Notes: generated from the letters alone by a model not told the origin. 64,000 nucleotides of DNA from Mycobacterium alsense (GCF_002086635.1 NZ_MVHD01000001.1:223484-287483), one strand, 5' to 3'. Shown: positions 17,547 to 26,985, counted from the first letter of the stretch. Numbers and translations are program-made.

Positions 17547-18553
17547 GACTTGCCGCCTCGGTTCGCGTTCCGGTCAGATTTCTGACCTCCAGCATCGCGC
17601 AACGAACGCTCGACGAGCGCACTTCCGTCCGCTTCGCTGTCGAGTTTGCGCAAGATGAGACCCTCCCGCAGCGCCCACGGGCAGATATCCACCTCTTCGA
17701 TCGACAGCCCTCGCATACTTGCCTCCGCCACCAGCGCACCCGCCACGATCTGCGGCGCTCGCTCGGCGCTCACTCCTTCCAATTCAGCCCGGTCGGCGGT
17801 CGTCATCCTAGAGATGAAAGCTATGAGTTGTCTGAGGCCGTTTGCCGTGAGCGTCCGCTTCACCCGCGGTCCGGCGGCCGACGGCGCCGCTCCGGTGAGC
17901 CGGGCCAGCGAACGGAACGTCTTCGACGTCGCGACCGCGAGGTCGGGGGCGCCGGCGTCGAGCACCGTCTGGCAGGTTTTCGCCAGCTCGGCGTCCAGCC
18001 AGTCCCGCAGCATCGCCACCCGGCGCCGGCCGGGTGGATCGTCGGGCAGCCATTCGCGGGTCAGCCGCCCCGCGCCCAGCGGCAACGACAGCGCCACCTC
18101 GGGTTCCTCGTCGACGCCGCTGGACAGCTCCAGCGACCCCCCGCCGATGTCCAGGTTGATGATGCGTCCCGCGCTCCACCCGTACCAGCGGCGCACCGCC
18201 AAAAACGTCAGCCGGGACTCGTCGACGCCGCGCAGCGCCTGCAGTTCGACGCCGGTCTCCTTGCGCACCCGGGACAGGACGTCGTCGGAGTTCTCGGCGT
18301 CGCGGACCGCCGACGTGGCGAAGGCCATGAGCTCCTCGCAGCCGGAGCTGTCGGCGATCTTGGCGAACTCGTCGATCGTGGACACCAACTTGTCGGCGCC
18401 GCGCTTGGTGATCTTGCCCGAGCCGTCGATGGACTCCGAGAGGCGCAGCGTCGCCTTGGTCGAACTCATGGGCGTCGGGTGCCCACCGCGGTGGGCATCG
18501 ACCACCAGCAGATGAACCGTGTTGCTGCCCACGTCGAGCACGCCTAACCGCAC
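17543..18553 (-). CDS. ppx1: Exopolyphosphatase / Ppx-GppA phosphatase
   Basis: 336 residues from a GTG. ASKHA-fold signatures: [17 protein letters not shown] at the N-terminus, [19 protein letters not shown], and [18 protein letters not shown]. The M. tuberculosis counterpart Rv0496 (PPX1) hydrolyses short polyphosphate. It is shorter than E. coli Ppx and lacks the C-terminal HD domain. Divergent from the Rv0495c-like gene, with 72 bp between start codons. Confidence 0.9.
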   Translation of the reverse strand: MRLGVLDVGSNTVHLLVVDAHRGGHPTPMSSTKATLRLSESIDGSGKITKRGADKLVSTIDEFAKIADSSGCEELMAFATSAVRDAENSDDVLSRVRKETGVELQALRGVDESRLTFLAVRRWYGWSAGRIINLDIGGGSLELSSGVDEEPEVALSLPLGAGRLTREWLPDDPPGRRRVAMLRDWLDAELAKTCQTVLDAGAPDLAVATSKTFRSLARLTGAAPSAAGPRVKRTLTANGLRQLIAFISRMTTADRAELEGVSAERAPQIVAGALVAEASMRGLSIEEVDICPWALREGLILRKLDSEADGSALVERSLRDAGGQKSDRNANRGGKS

Positions 18554-18612
18554 AGCAACAACCTATCGGTGGTCGGCCCGCGTCGTGGGCGGAGGTCGCC
18601 GGTGTTGTGGTC

Positions 18613-18618
18613 TAACGT
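18613..18618 (+). promoter_or_regulatory. -10 element for a leaderless Rv0495c-like mRNA
   Basis: TAACGT fits the mycobacterial TANNNT -10 and ends 7 nt before the GTG at 18626, the spacing expected if transcription starts at the start codon. This supports that start over upstream TTG 18605 or GTG 18569. Confidence 0.45.
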
Positions 18619-18625
18619 TGACGGT

Positions 18626-19411
18626 GTGGGGAATTCGCACCCGGCGGCGGGTCAAGAGGTCGAGCTGGACTTCGCCCGTGAATGGGTCGAGTTCTACGAC
18701 CCGGACAACCCCGAGCACCTGATCGCGGCCGACCTCACCTGGCTGCTGTCGCGGTGGACGTGTGTGTTCGGCACGCCGGCCTGCCGCGGCACGGTGGCCG
18801 GCCGCCCGAACGACGGCTGCTGCTCGCACGGCGCGTTCCTGTCCGACGACGACGACCGCGCCCGGCTGGACGACGCGGTGAAGACGCTGACCGACGACGA
18901 TTGGCAGTTCCGCGAAAAGGGCTTGGGCCGCAAGGGCTATCTGGAACTCGACGAGCACGAAGGCGAGCCCCAGTACCGCACCCGCAAATACAAGGACGCC
19001 TGCATCTTCCTCAACCGGCCCGGCTTCGCCGCCGGCGCCGGATGCGCGCTGCACACCAAGGCCCTCAAACTGGGCGTGCCGCCGCTGACCATGAAGCCCG
19101 ATGTCTGCTGGCAGCTGCCGATCCGGCGCAGCCAGGAATGGGTGACGCTGCCCGACGGCACGGAAATCCTCAAAACCTGGGTCACCGAATACGATCGCCG
19201 CGGCTGGGGTTCCGGCGGCGCGGACCTGCACTGGTACTGCACCGGCGATCCTGCCGCCCACACCGGCGCCAAGCAGGTGTGGGAAAGCCTGGCCGACGAG
19301 CTCACCGAGCTGCTGGGCCCCAAGGCCTATGCGGAGCTGGCGGCGATGTGCAAGCGCCGCAGCAAGTTAGGGCTCATCGCGGTGCACCCGGCGACGCGGA
19401 TCGCCGAATAG
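18626..19411 (+). CDS. Conserved cysteine-rich protein (Rv0495c-like)
   Basis: 261 residues from GTG 18626; TTG 18605 and GTG 18569 are in-frame alternatives. The N-terminal quarter has Cys-His spacing suggestive of a metal site: [20 protein letters not shown] then [14 protein letters not shown]. More Cys follow ([34 protein letters not shown]). No known fold is recognised. A metal or Fe-S protein is a guess from the cysteines alone. The gene is convergent with the GntR regulator, with only 4 bp between stops. Confidence 0.85.
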   Translation: MGNSHPAAGQEVELDFAREWVEFYDPDNPEHLIAADLTWLLSRWTCVFGTPACRGTVAGRPNDGCCSHGAFLSDDDDRARLDDAVKTLTDDDWQFREKGLGRKGYLELDEHEGEPQYRTRKYKDACIFLNRPGFAAGAGCALHTKALKLGVPPLTMKPDVCWQLPIRRSQEWVTLPDGTEILKTWVTEYDRRGWGSGGADLHWYCTGDPAAHTGAKQVWESLADELTELLGPKAYAELAAMCKRRSKLGLIAVHPATRIAE

Positions 19412-19415
19412 CCGC

Positions 19416-20138
19416 TCAGCTGGCCTGGGTTTTCATGTAGGACAACACCATTCGCAACGCGCTGGCCTGCAGGTAACCCTCGACCGCCGCGGCGGCGGCC
19501 GTCGCGTCGCCCGTCAGCACGGCGTCGGTGATGGCGCGCAGGTCGGCCACCACCGGGTCGGCGTCGTCGTAGGCCGCGGTGAGCTCGTGCTCGCGGCCGC
19601 CGAACGCGTGCTCGACCCAGCGGTACAACAACCCCAGCGCGCGGTTGCGCGTGCCGTGGATGAGCACGCGGAAGTAGGCGAGGTCGGCGGCCTGGCGCTC
19701 GGCGGGGCCCTCCGCCCCGGCCACCGCGGCCAACGCGGCCCGCAACGCCTCGGCGTCCTCGGGCGCGCCCCGCTGCGCCGCCAGGCGGCCGATCAGCGGG
19801 CCCAGCGCCGCGCGGATCTCCAGCAGCTCGGCCAGGAACTCGGGCCCGAGCCTGCGTACCAGCGCCTCGACGACCGCGGGGTGGGTGAGGGCCTCGGGGT
19901 CGCACACGACGTTGCCGCTGCCGTGGCGGGCCTCGATGAGGCCCATCTGCTGCAGCCGGGCCAGCCCCTGGCGCAGCGACGTGCGGTTGACACCCAGTTG
20001 TTCGGCCAGCTCGCGCTCGGGCGGCAGGGTCGAACCCGGCGGGAAGGCGCCGTCGAGGATCGCGTCGGCGATCGACCCGGCGATCTGTTCGTCGACCCGC
20101 TGGCGATCCGGCGGCTGCAGCACACTTGACTGGTTCAT
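19416..20138 (-). CDS. GntR-family (FadR subgroup) transcriptional regulator (Rv0494-like)
   Basis: 240 residues from ATG 20138 (a TTG at 20150 would add four). N-terminal winged HTH at about 10-75 ([40 protein letters not shown]) and an all-helical FadR-type effector domain (FCD) from about 85 with [20 protein letters not shown]. Such regulators sense acyl-CoA or small acids. Literature on Rv0494 describes an autoregulated, starvation-induced FadR-like repressor. A palindrome suited to a GntR dimer overlaps its own start region and the divergent promoter. Confidence 0.92.
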   Translation of the reverse strand: MNQSSVLQPPDRQRVDEQIAGSIADAILDGAFPPGSTLPPERELAEQLGVNRTSLRQGLARLQQMGLIEARHGSGNVVCDPEALTHPAVVEALVRRLGPEFLAELLEIRAALGPLIGRLAAQRGAPEDAEALRAALAAVAGAEGPAERQAADLAYFRVLIHGTRNRALGLLYRWVEHAFGGREHELTAAYDDADPVVADLRAITDAVLTGDATAAAAAVEGYLQASALRMVLSYMKTQAS

Positions 20139-20156
20139 TGGCTCAACCAATATAGT
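20138..20156. promoter_or_regulatory. Palindromic GntR operator abutting a TATAGT -10
   Basis: TTGGCTCAACCAA (20138-20150) is a near-perfect inverted repeat of TTGGyT / ArCCAA, of the size bound by FadR-type GntR dimers. Immediately after it, TATAGT (20151-20156) is a good -10 for the rightward operon. On the minus strand the same DNA covers the start of the GntR gene. Binding here would control both directions. Confidence 0.65.
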
Positions 20157-20180
20157 GGACCCACCGACGGGAGGTGAGCA

Positions 20181-21149
20181 TTGGACGACGAGTTTCGCTC
20201 GGCCGCGGCCCCACGCTGGCGGGGCAGGCCCGGCCGCCTGGAAGTCTGGTACGCCACCCTGTCGGATCCGCGGACCCGCGCGGCGCTGTGGATCCACTGC
20301 GAGACGGTGGCGCCGCTGAGCGGTGCGGCGTACGCGCACGGCTGGGCGACCTGGTTCCCGCCCGACGGCCGGCCGCGCACCGAGCGGTTCGGCCCCGAAC
20401 CCGCCCGGCCCGCGGCCGGCGCGGCCTGGTTCGACGCCGCCGGGGTGCGGGTGGCCCGGGAGGAGCTGGCGGGGCGCGCCGGGTCGCTTTCGTGGGACCT
20501 GTCCTGGAAGGACGACGACGCGCCGCTGTGGACGTTTCCGCGCGCCGCGTGGGAGCGGGAGTTGCTGCCGGGCGCCCAGGTGGTCGTCGCCCCCACCGCC
20601 GAGTTCACCGGGTCGCTGACCCGTTCTCAAGCCGACACCGCTTTGCGCCTCGAGGGGTGGCGCGGCGGCGTCGCGCACATCTATGGGCACGGCAACGCCA
20701 AGCGCTGGGGCTGGCTGCATGCCGACCTTTCGTGCGGGGGAAGCGACGGTGACGTCGTGGAAGCGGTCACGGCCGTCTCCCACAAACCGGGGTTGCGCAG
20801 GCTGGCGCCGATGGCGTTCGTCCGCTTCCGCATCGACGGAAGGGATTGGCCCACAAATCCTTTGCCGTCGTTACGGATGCGCACCACCCTGGGCGTGCGG
20901 CACTGGCAGCTGGAGGGCCGCATCGGCGGCCGCCAGGTGCTGATCCGCGTCGACCAGCCGCCCGAGAGATGCGTCAGCCTGGGCTACACCGACCCCGACG
21001 GCGGCAAGGCGGTGTGCACGAACACCGAGCAGGCCGACATCCACATCGACATCGACGACCGGCACTGGTCGGTGCTGGGCACCGGGCACGCCGAGGTCGG
21101 GCTGCGCGGCGCCGAGGCACCCGACATCGACGAAGGGACACCAGCGTGA
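20181..21149 (+). CDS. Conserved hypothetical protein (Rv0493c-like)
   Basis: 322 residues from TTG 20181, preceded by GGGAGGTGA. No signal peptide or membrane segment is seen. The content is rich in aromatic residues and alternating beta-type sequence ([51 protein letters not shown]), resembling lipocalin-like or AttH-like beta-barrel hydrolase-type proteins. I cannot assign a family with confidence. It is the first gene of a three-gene operon with the next two genes, all joined by GTGA or ATGA overlaps and facing the GntR gene. Confidence 0.82.
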   Translation: MDDEFRSAAAPRWRGRPGRLEVWYATLSDPRTRAALWIHCETVAPLSGAAYAHGWATWFPPDGRPRTERFGPEPARPAAGAAWFDAAGVRVAREELAGRAGSLSWDLSWKDDDAPLWTFPRAAWERELLPGAQVVVAPTAEFTGSLTRSQADTALRLEGWRGGVAHIYGHGNAKRWGWLHADLSCGGSDGDVVEAVTAVSHKPGLRRLAPMAFVRFRIDGRDWPTNPLPSLRMRTTLGVRHWQLEGRIGGRQVLIRVDQPPERCVSLGYTDPDGGKAVCTNTEQADIHIDIDDRHWSVLGTGHAEVGLRGAEAPDIDEGTPA

Positions 21150-21475
21150 GCTTTCTTTTCGACCCGCCGCTGCTGTTTGCCGCCGGGGTGCTGATCGAGC
21201 GGCGGGTGCCGTCGGACCGCCGCGACCTCGCCGAGGCCGCAACTCTCGGCGTCTTCTTCGGCGGCTCGTTCGGGCTCTACAACAACGTGCCCGGCCTCGG
21301 GGTGCTGTGGCGGCCCTTCCGCGCGCAGAATGGGCGCGACTTCATGTGGAACAGCGGCGTTTTCGGTGTCGACACGGTCAAAGCCGACTGGCCGTTGCAC
21401 GCGGCCGCCGGCGGCATCTTCGCGACCTACCCGTTCTTCATCAAGATGGGGCGCCGGCTCGGGCGCCGGATATGA
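21146..21475 (+). CDS. Small conserved membrane-associated protein (Rv0492A-like)
   Basis: 109 residues from a GTG overlapping the previous stop (GTGA). One hydrophobic stretch lies at the start (FLFDPPLLFAAGVLIE) and weaker Gly/Phe-rich stretches follow (ATLGVFFGGSFGLYNNVPGL, LHAAAGGIFATYPFFIKMG), with a basic C-terminus. No domain is recognised. Coupling to the oxidoreductase gene downstream (ATGA overlap) suggests a helper role, for example membrane docking. Confidence 0.8.
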   Translation: MSFLFDPPLLFAAGVLIERRVPSDRRDLAEAATLGVFFGGSFGLYNNVPGLGVLWRPFRAQNGRDFMWNSGVFGVDTVKADWPLHAAAGGIFATYPFFIKMGRRLGRRI

Positions 21476-23343
21476 GCCGCCTCGCCGATCGGGTGCGGGC
21501 CTCGGCGGCGTCATTCGGTTGTGCGCTGCTCCCCGCGGAGCACGGCGGCCCGCCGCCGGACGAGCTGGTCGCGCGCGTCGAGCGCTACCTCCGGCGGCTG
21601 CCACCGACGACGCGGGCGGCCATGCGGGCCGGGATGCTCGCGGTGGCCGCGGCGAGCTACCTGACCACCGGGCGGCCGCTGGCTCGGCTGGACCCCGGCC
21701 AGCGCGACCGGGTGTTGCGGCGCGTGGCCGCGCTCGGCCCGGACGCCGGGCTGGCCATCGAGGCCGCGAAGGCGATCGTCTTGCTGGCCAACGGCGCCGA
21801 AACCTATGCGCCGGAACTACTTTCGCGCGCGCAGAAGCACGACCCGGCGCGCCCGGATGCGCCCCTGGCCATCACCCCCGCCGCGGAGAGCCGCTCCGTC
21901 GTCACCGCGGACGCCGTCGTCGTGGGGTCCGGCGCCGGCGGCGCCATGGCGGCCCGCACCCTGGCGCGCGCCGGCCTCGACACCGTCGTGCTCGAGGAGG
22001 GCCGGCGCTGGACGGTCGAGGAGTTCCGCTCCACCCACCCGATCGAGCGCTACGCCGGGCTGTACCGCGGCGCGGGGACGACCATCGCGCTGGGGCGCCC
22101 GTCGGTGGTGCTGCCGGTCGGGCGGGCGGTGGGGGGCACCACCGTGGTGAATTCCGGCACCTGTTACCGGCCGCCGGCCGCGGTGACGGCGCGCTGGCGC
22201 GACGAGTTCGGCCTCGGGCTGGCCGATGCGGACCGGATGTCCGAGCGCCTCGACGACGTCGAGCGCACGCTGCGGGTGGCGCCGGTACCGCTGGAGATCA
22301 TGGGGCGCAACGGGCGCCTGCTGCTGGAGGCCGCCGCGACGCTGGGCTGGCGCGCGGCGCCGATTCCCCGCAACGCGCCGGGCTGTGCGGGTTGCTGCCA
22401 GTGCGCGATCGGGTGCCCGCGCAACGCCAAGTTCGGCGTGCACCTCAACGCGCTGCCGCAGGCGTGTGAGGCGGGCGCGCGGATCGTCTCCGAGGCCCGC
22501 GTCGAGCGGGTGCTGCACTCGCGCGGGCGCGCCCGCGGCGTACGGGCCCGCCGGCCCGACGGCACGGCCATCGACATCCTCGCCGACACCGTCGTCGTCG
22601 CCGCCGGCGCCACCGAGACGCCGGGGCTGCTGCGGCGCAGCGGGTTTGGCCATCCACGCCTCGGCCGCAACCTCGCGCTGCATCCGGCGACGGTCCTCGC
22701 CGGGCGTTTCGACGACGAGGTCGTCGCGTGGCACGGCGTGCTGCAGAGCGCTGCCGTGCACGAGTTCCACGAGTCGAACGGCGTGCTGATCGAGGCGACC
22801 TCCACGCCGCCGGGGATGGGATCGATGGTCTTTCCCGGCTACGGCGCCGAGCTGCTGGGCTGGCTGGACCGCGCGCCGCGGGTCGCCACTTTCGGGGCCA
22901 TGGTGGCCGACCGCGGCGTCGGCTCGGTGTCATCGGTGCGCGGCGAGACGCTGGTGCGCTACAGCATCGCCCGCGACGACGTCGCCAAGCTGATGGTGGC
23001 GCTCGAGGCGATGGGCCGGTTGCTGTTCGCCGCCGGCGCGGTCGAGGTGCTCACCGGCCTGCCCGGCGCGATGACCGTGACGTCGCTGCCCGCGCTGCGC
23101 GATGCGCTGGGCCGCAGCGACCCGCGGGGCCTGCACCTGGCGGCCTTCCACCCCACCGGCACCGCGGCCGCCGGCGCCGACGAGCAGCGATGCCCGGTCG
23201 ACGGGACGGGGCGGCTGCGCGGGGTGGACGGCGTGTGGGTCGCCGACGCGTCGATCCTGCCCAGCTGCCCGGAGGTCAACCCGCAGCTGTCGATCATGGC
23301 GCTGGCGTTGGGCGTGGCCGACGAGGTCGTCGGCGCGCGGTGA
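21472..23343 (+). CDS. GMC-family oxidoreductase (Rv0492c-like)
   Basis: 623 residues. An N-terminal helical region (about 1-130) precedes the FAD domain, which starts SVVTADAVVVGSGAGGAMAA with the GxGxxG loop at about residue 152. GRAVGGTTVVNSGTCYRPP is the second FAD-contact block. CAGCCQCAIGCPRNAKFG is a Cys-rich stretch typical of alcohol/cholesterol-oxidase-like GMC enzymes of this group. Catalytic-type HPTGTAAAGADEQ and NPQLSIMALALGVADEVV close the protein. An oxidase or dehydrogenase of alcohols, sterols or lipids is likely; the substrate is unknown. Confidence 0.9.
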   Translation: MSRLADRVRASAASFGCALLPAEHGGPPPDELVARVERYLRRLPPTTRAAMRAGMLAVAAASYLTTGRPLARLDPGQRDRVLRRVAALGPDAGLAIEAAKAIVLLANGAETYAPELLSRAQKHDPARPDAPLAITPAAESRSVVTADAVVVGSGAGGAMAARTLARAGLDTVVLEEGRRWTVEEFRSTHPIERYAGLYRGAGTTIALGRPSVVLPVGRAVGGTTVVNSGTCYRPPAAVTARWRDEFGLGLADADRMSERLDDVERTLRVAPVPLEIMGRNGRLLLEAAATLGWRAAPIPRNAPGCAGCCQCAIGCPRNAKFGVHLNALPQACEAGARIVSEARVERVLHSRGRARGVRARRPDGTAIDILADTVVVAAGATETPGLLRRSGFGHPRLGRNLALHPATVLAGRFDDEVVAWHGVLQSAAVHEFHESNGVLIEATSTPPGMGSMVFPGYGAELLGWLDRAPRVATFGAMVADRGVGSVSSVRGETLVRYSIARDDVAKLMVALEAMGRLLFAAGAVEVLTGLPGAMTVTSLPALRDALGRSDPRGLHLAAFHPTGTAAAGADEQRCPVDGTGRLRGVDGVWVADASILPSCPEVNPQLSIMALALGVADEVVGAR

Positions 23344-23365
23344 TCGAGTGTGTTAAGAACGGTGC

Positions 23366-23839
23366 GTGCCGATCCCCGACTTCATCGTCGAGCTTCGCCG
23401 CGCGGTGGGCCGCGCGCCGCTGTGGTTGGCCGGAATCACGGCCGTCACGATCCGTGGCCGCAAAACGTTGCTCGTCAAGCGCTCGGATAACGGCGCCTGG
23501 ACGGCGGTGACGGGCATCGTCGAACCCGGCGAAAACCCGGCCGATTGCGCCGCGCGCGAAGTGCGCGAGGAAACGGGGGTCGAAGCCCGGGCCACCAGGC
23601 TCGCGTGGGTGCATGTCACCCAGCCGGCCGTACACGCCAACGGGGATCGCGCCCAGTACCTCGATCACGTCTTCCGGATGCGGTGGCTATCCGGCGAACC
23701 GTTCGCAGCCGACGACGAGTGCACCGAGGCGGCGTGGTTCGACCTCGATGACCTTCCGCCGATGACGGAGAACATGCGCCGGCGTATCGCGTTGAGCGCC
23801 AGCGACGATGCCCGGACGCTTTTCGACGCCGAGGGTTAG
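23366..23839 (+). CDS. NUDIX hydrolase
   Basis: 157 residues from GTG 23366. The Nudix box is complete: GIVEPGENPADCAAREVREE followed by TGVE, about residues 51-74. The family cleaves nucleoside diphosphates linked to another group; the substrate is not evident. It lies 22 bp after the oxidoreductase, so may be co-transcribed, and its stop overlaps the convergent regX3 stop by 4 bp. I do not recall a gene between Rv0492c and regX3 in M. tuberculosis, so this may be a lineage-specific addition or loss. Confidence 0.92.
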   Translation: MPIPDFIVELRRAVGRAPLWLAGITAVTIRGRKTLLVKRSDNGAWTAVTGIVEPGENPADCAAREVREETGVEARATRLAWVHVTQPAVHANGDRAQYLDHVFRMRWLSGEPFAADDECTEAAWFDLDDLPPMTENMRRRIALSASDDARTLFDAEG

Positions 23840-24519
23840 CCCTCGAGCTTGTACCCCAGGCCCCGCACCGTGACCAGATGCACCGGGTTGGCCGGGTCGG
23901 CCTCGATCTTGGACCGCAGGCGCTTGACGTGGACGTCGAGCGTCTTGGTGTCGCCGACGTAGTCCGCCCCCCATACCCGATCGATCAGCTGCCCGCGGGT
24001 CAGCACCCGCCCGCTGTTGCGCATCAGGTATTCGAGGAGGTCGAACTCCTTGAGCGGCAAGGTGATCGTTTCCCCATTGACCGAGACGATGTGGCGCTCG
24101 ACATCCATCCGCACCGGGCCGGACTCCAGCACACCATCGCCGACCTCGGCGTCGTCGTCGCCGCCCCGGCGCAGCACCGCGCGGATCCGCGCGATCAACT
24201 CGCGCGCCGAATACGGCTTCGTCACATAGTCATCCGCGCCCAGCTCGAGGCCGACAACCTTGTCGATCTCGCTGTCGCGCGCGGTCACCATGATCACCGG
24301 GACGCTGGAACGGGCGCGCAGCTGCTTGCACACGTCGGTGCCCGACATCCCGGGCAGCATCAGGTCCAGCAGCACGATGTCGGCACCGACGCGATCGAAC
24401 TCGGCCAGCGCCGCGGGCCCGTCGGTCATCACGGTGGCCTCAAAGCCCTCCTTGCGCAACAGGAACGCCAGCGGATCGGCCAGCGACTCCTCGTCCTCCA
24501 CGATCAGCACACTGGTCAT
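23836..24519 (-). CDS. regX3: Two-component response regulator RegX3
   Basis: 227 residues from ATG 24519, preceded by AGAGGAG. Receiver domain 1-120 with phospho-acceptor Asp in DIVLLDLMLPGMSGTD (about residue 52), acidic EDEE near the N-terminus, and the Lys in VTKPYSARE. OmpR/PhoB winged HTH from about 135 (LPLKEFDLLEYLMRNSGRVL, DVHVKRLRSKIE). In mycobacteria SenX3-RegX3 governs the phosphate-starvation response. It is separated from senX3 by a MIRU-type linker. Confidence 0.97.
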   Translation of the reverse strand: MTSVLIVEDEESLADPLAFLLRKEGFEATVMTDGPAALAEFDRVGADIVLLDLMLPGMSGTDVCKQLRARSSVPVIMVTARDSEIDKVVGLELGADDYVTKPYSARELIARIRAVLRRGGDDDAEVGDGVLESGPVRMDVERHIVSVNGETITLPLKEFDLLEYLMRNSGRVLTRGQLIDRVWGADYVGDTKTLDVHVKRLRSKIEADPANPVHLVTVRGLGYKLEG

Positions 24520-24572
24520 GCGCGCCACTCCTCTTCATCGCTGCGCACTGCATGGTCGTTCGCGCGGGTCAT
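24516..24572 (-). CDS. 18-residue ORF inside the MIRU linker, overlapping both neighbours
   Basis: [18 protein letters not shown] is encoded from ATG 24572 (ATGA overlap with the senX3 stop) to TGA 24516-24518 (ATGA overlap with the regX3 start). It would let ribosomes pass without a gap from senX3 to regX3. The peptide is acidic and Arg-rich. Similar short ORFs are a known property of mycobacterial MIRU units. Whether the peptide is stable or useful is unknown; it may only serve translational coupling. Confidence 0.5.
   Translation of the reverse strand: MTRANDHAVRSDEEEWRA
24516..24572 (-). repeat. Single MIRU-type interspersed unit between senX3 and regX3
   Basis: The linker contains AGCGATGAAGAGGAGTGGCG and ends GCGCATGA, features I recognise from the M. 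tuberculosis MIRU found at the same locus, where copy number varies between strains. Only one unit is present here. Assignment is from memory of MIRU sequences. Confidence 0.6.
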
Positions 24573-25786
24573 GCGCTCAGTTCTTCCTCTCGTTGTGAGC
24601 CCCTCGGCCGCACCTCGCGGCCCCGGGGCTCGGCGGCTTTCTCGCCGTCTTGATATGCCGGAATGGACAGGGTGAAGGTCGAGCCGGTTCCCGGCTTGCT
24701 CCACACGCCGATGCTGCCGTTGTGGTTGGCCGCAACGTGTTTGACGATGGCAAGCCCCAGGCCGCTGCCGCCGGTGTCCCGCGAACGCGCCTTGTCCCCG
24801 CGGAAGAACCGCTCGAAGACGCGCGCCTGGTCTTCCAGGGCGATCCCGATGCCGCGGTCGGTCACGGCGATCTCGACGTTGTCACCGCGGCGGCGGCGGC
24901 TGACCGACACCGGTGAACCCGGGGGCGAATACGCGATCGCGTTGGACACCAGGTTGGCCAGCGCGGTCACCAGCAGTCTCTCGTCGCCCAGCACCCGCAG
25001 GCCGCTGGGGGCATCGGTGCGAATCTCGATGTCGGCGGTATCGGCGGCCACCTTGTGGCGTGAAATCGCCTCGGAGACAACGGTGTCCACATCGACGTCG
25101 GTCACGTTGCGCAACCGCTCGGCGCCCTCCAGCCGGGACAGCTCGATGAGCTCGCCGATCATGTCCCCCAGCCGGTTCGCTTCGACCAGCACCCGCTCCG
25201 CGAAGCGGCGAACGGTTTCGGGGTCGTCGGCGGAAGCCAGCAGCGCCTCGGCCAGCAGCGCCATCGCGCCCACCGGCGTCTTGAGCTCGTGGCTGACGTT
25301 GGCCACGAAGTCGCGCCGGGTCGCTTCCATGCGGGCATAGTCGGACTGGTCGTAGACGAACACCACGGCGAACCGGCGGTCCTCCTCGCTCAGCAACCGG
25401 GCGTGCCCGCGCACCGAAAGCCCGGCGCGGACCCCCGCGCGTTTCGGCGGTCGCAGGTCGAACTCGACGTCGGTACCGGTGAGCGCCTGCTGTGCGGCCT
25501 GCCAGGCCTGGTTGTCGAGTTGGCGTTCGCGCACCAGGCCCAATTCCGTGGCCCGGTGGTTGAGGTAGACGACGTCGCGGTGCGCGTCCACCACCGCGGC
25601 GCCCAACGGCATCTGCTCCACGATGCGCTGCAGCATCTGCGCCACGGTGATGCCCGCCCATCCGGTGGCACGCTGCCGGCGGCGCTGGACCGCCCGCGGC
25701 GCCCACCGGACCCCGGCCGCAACGCCGACAGCCAGCGCCAGCACGGACAAAACCCCGGCCAGCAACAGGGCCGAGAACACGGTCAC
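24569..25786 (-). CDS. senX3: Sensor histidine kinase SenX3
   Basis: 405 residues from a GTG. One strong N-terminal membrane segment (about 4-27, [20 protein letters not shown]), a PAS-like domain at about 50-150, the H-box [18 protein letters not shown] (His about 167), then an ATPase domain with N-box [21 protein letters not shown] and [13 protein letters not shown]. Partner of RegX3. The C-terminus is polar and Arg/Glu-rich. The 121-bp gap to gpmA holds the promoter. Confidence 0.97.
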   Translation of the reverse strand: MTVFSALLLAGVLSVLALAVGVAAGVRWAPRAVQRRRQRATGWAGITVAQMLQRIVEQMPLGAAVVDAHRDVVYLNHRATELGLVRERQLDNQAWQAAQQALTGTDVEFDLRPPKRAGVRAGLSVRGHARLLSEEDRRFAVVFVYDQSDYARMEATRRDFVANVSHELKTPVGAMALLAEALLASADDPETVRRFAERVLVEANRLGDMIGELIELSRLEGAERLRNVTDVDVDTVVSEAISRHKVAADTADIEIRTDAPSGLRVLGDERLLVTALANLVSNAIAYSPPGSPVSVSRRRRGDNVEIAVTDRGIGIALEDQARVFERFFRGDKARSRDTGGSGLGLAIVKHVAANHNGSIGVWSKPGTGSTFTLSIPAYQDGEKAAEPRGREVRPRGSQREEELSA

Positions 25787-25907
25787 GCCCCAAATTCTAC
25801 AAATCCGGTGAACGCCGCCCTAGCGCAGCGAGGCCGAAATCGGACAAGTCACACCTTGCCCCACAGGTGTTCGGCTTCCGTTCACGCGGTGTTTAGCAAC
25901 CCGGCCC

Positions 25908-26657
25908 TCAGCCCCGCCCCTGGCCGGCAACCGCGGCCGCGCCGGCCGCGGCCGCCTCCGGGTCCAGGTAGGTGCCGCCGGGCTGCACCGGCCGCATGCT
26001 GGCGTCCAGGTCGTAGCGCAGCGGAATGCCGGTCGGGATGTTCAGCCCCACGATGTCCTCGTCGGACATGTTGTCCAGGTGCTTGACCAGGGCGCGCAGC
26101 GAATTGCCGTGGGCGACGATGAGCACCGTCTTGCCGGTGCGCAGATCGGGGACGACGACGTCGGTGAAATACGGCAGGAAGCGCACGACCACGTCGGCGA
26201 GGCACTCGGTCAGCGGGCCGCCGCCGATGTTGGCGTAGCGGGGGTCGGCGTCCTGGCTGAATTCGCTGCCGCGCTCGATCGGCGGGGGCGGCGTGTCGTA
26301 GCTGCGCCGCCACGCCATGAATTGGTCCTCGCCGTAGCGCTCCTTGGTCTCGGCCTTGTTCAGCCCCTGCAGCGCACCGTAGTGGCGTTCGTTGAGCCGC
26401 CAGCTGCGCCGCACCGGTATCCACAGCCGATCGGCGGCGTCGAGCGCCAGGTGTGCGGTGGTGATCGCCCGGCGCAGCAGCGAGGTGTAGAGCACGTCGG
26501 GCAGCAGGTGATGTTCGGCCAGCAACTCGCCGCTGCGGATCGCCTCGGCGCGGCCCTTTTCCGTCAGCCCGACGTCGACCCAGCCCGTGAACAGGTTGCG
26601 CGCATTCCAGTCGCTCTCGCCGTGACGCAGCAGTACCAGCGTCGCAGTGTCACCCAT
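25908..26657 (-). CDS. gpmA: Phosphoglycerate mutase, 2,3-BPG-dependent
   Basis: 249 residues. Interconverts 3- and 2-phosphoglycerate in glycolysis. [20 protein letters not shown] carries the phospho-His; [14 protein letters not shown] and [17 protein letters not shown] carry the other active-site residues. Typical length for the dPGM class with an Ala-rich tail. A tandem repeat array lies directly upstream on this strand. Confidence 0.96.
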   Translation of the reverse strand: MGDTATLVLLRHGESDWNARNLFTGWVDVGLTEKGRAEAIRSGELLAEHHLLPDVLYTSLLRRAITTAHLALDAADRLWIPVRRSWRLNERHYGALQGLNKAETKERYGEDQFMAWRRSYDTPPPPIERGSEFSQDADPRYANIGGGPLTECLADVVVRFLPYFTDVVVPDLRTGKTVLIVAHGNSLRALVKHLDNMSDEDIVGLNIPTGIPLRYDLDASMRPVQPGGTYLDPEAAAAGAAAVAGQGRG

Positions 26658-26677
26658 GCCGGTCAGTCTCTCACGAC

Positions 26678-26985
26678 GCTAATCGTCGTCGTCTTCGTTG
26701 GGCGTCTGCTCGACTTCTCCTCGTAGCGCTTCGCGCTAATCGTCGTCGTCTTCGTTGGGCGTCTGCTCGACTTCTCCTCGTAGCGCTTCGCGCTAATCGT
26801 CGTCGTCTTCGTCGGGCGTCTGCTCGACTTCTCCTCGTAGCGCTTCACGCTAATCGTCGTCGTCTTCGTTGGGCGTCTGCTCGACTTCTCCTCGTAGCGC
26901 TTCGCGCTAATCGTCGTCGTCTTCGTTGGGCGTCTGCTCGACTTCTCCTCGTAGCGCTTCGCGCTAATCGTCGTCGTCTTCGTCG
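26678..26985. repeat. 57-bp tandem repeat (VNTR), five full copies plus a partial sixth
   Basis: Full copies start at 26678, 26735, 26792, 26849 and 26906. The sixth begins at 26963 and is the actual 3' end of the YbjN-like gene. Each unit repeats the last codons of that gene (Asp-Glu-Asp-Asp-Asp-Asp-stop) and then a short hairpin (TAGCGCGAAGCGCTA). Copies are identical except for a T-to-C change at the same site in unit 3 and a G-to-A change near its end. It fills the gap between this gene and gpmA, where M. tuberculosis has a LysE-type gene. Confidence 0.95.

Noticed and set aside
25804..25890. RegX3 boxes (GTGAAC / GTTCAC) upstream of senX3
   Set aside because: Two hexamers are present about 70 bp apart in opposite orientation, but the spacing does not match a compact box I could defend.
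26663..26848. A 61-codon repeat-encoded ORF in the VNTR
   Set aside because: It exists only because the unit length is a multiple of three and starts from a one-base variant in the array; no ribosome-binding site was seen. Kept as a note in the repeat entry.
26678..26985. Possible CRISPR array
   Set aside because: The units are directly tandem with no unique spacers, and no cas genes are present.
24516..26985. Shared origin of the MIRU linker and the VNTR, both 57 bp long
   Set aside because: The lengths agree, but the sequences align only weakly (short GCGnAGCG and GAGGAG matches). Coincidence is the safer reading.
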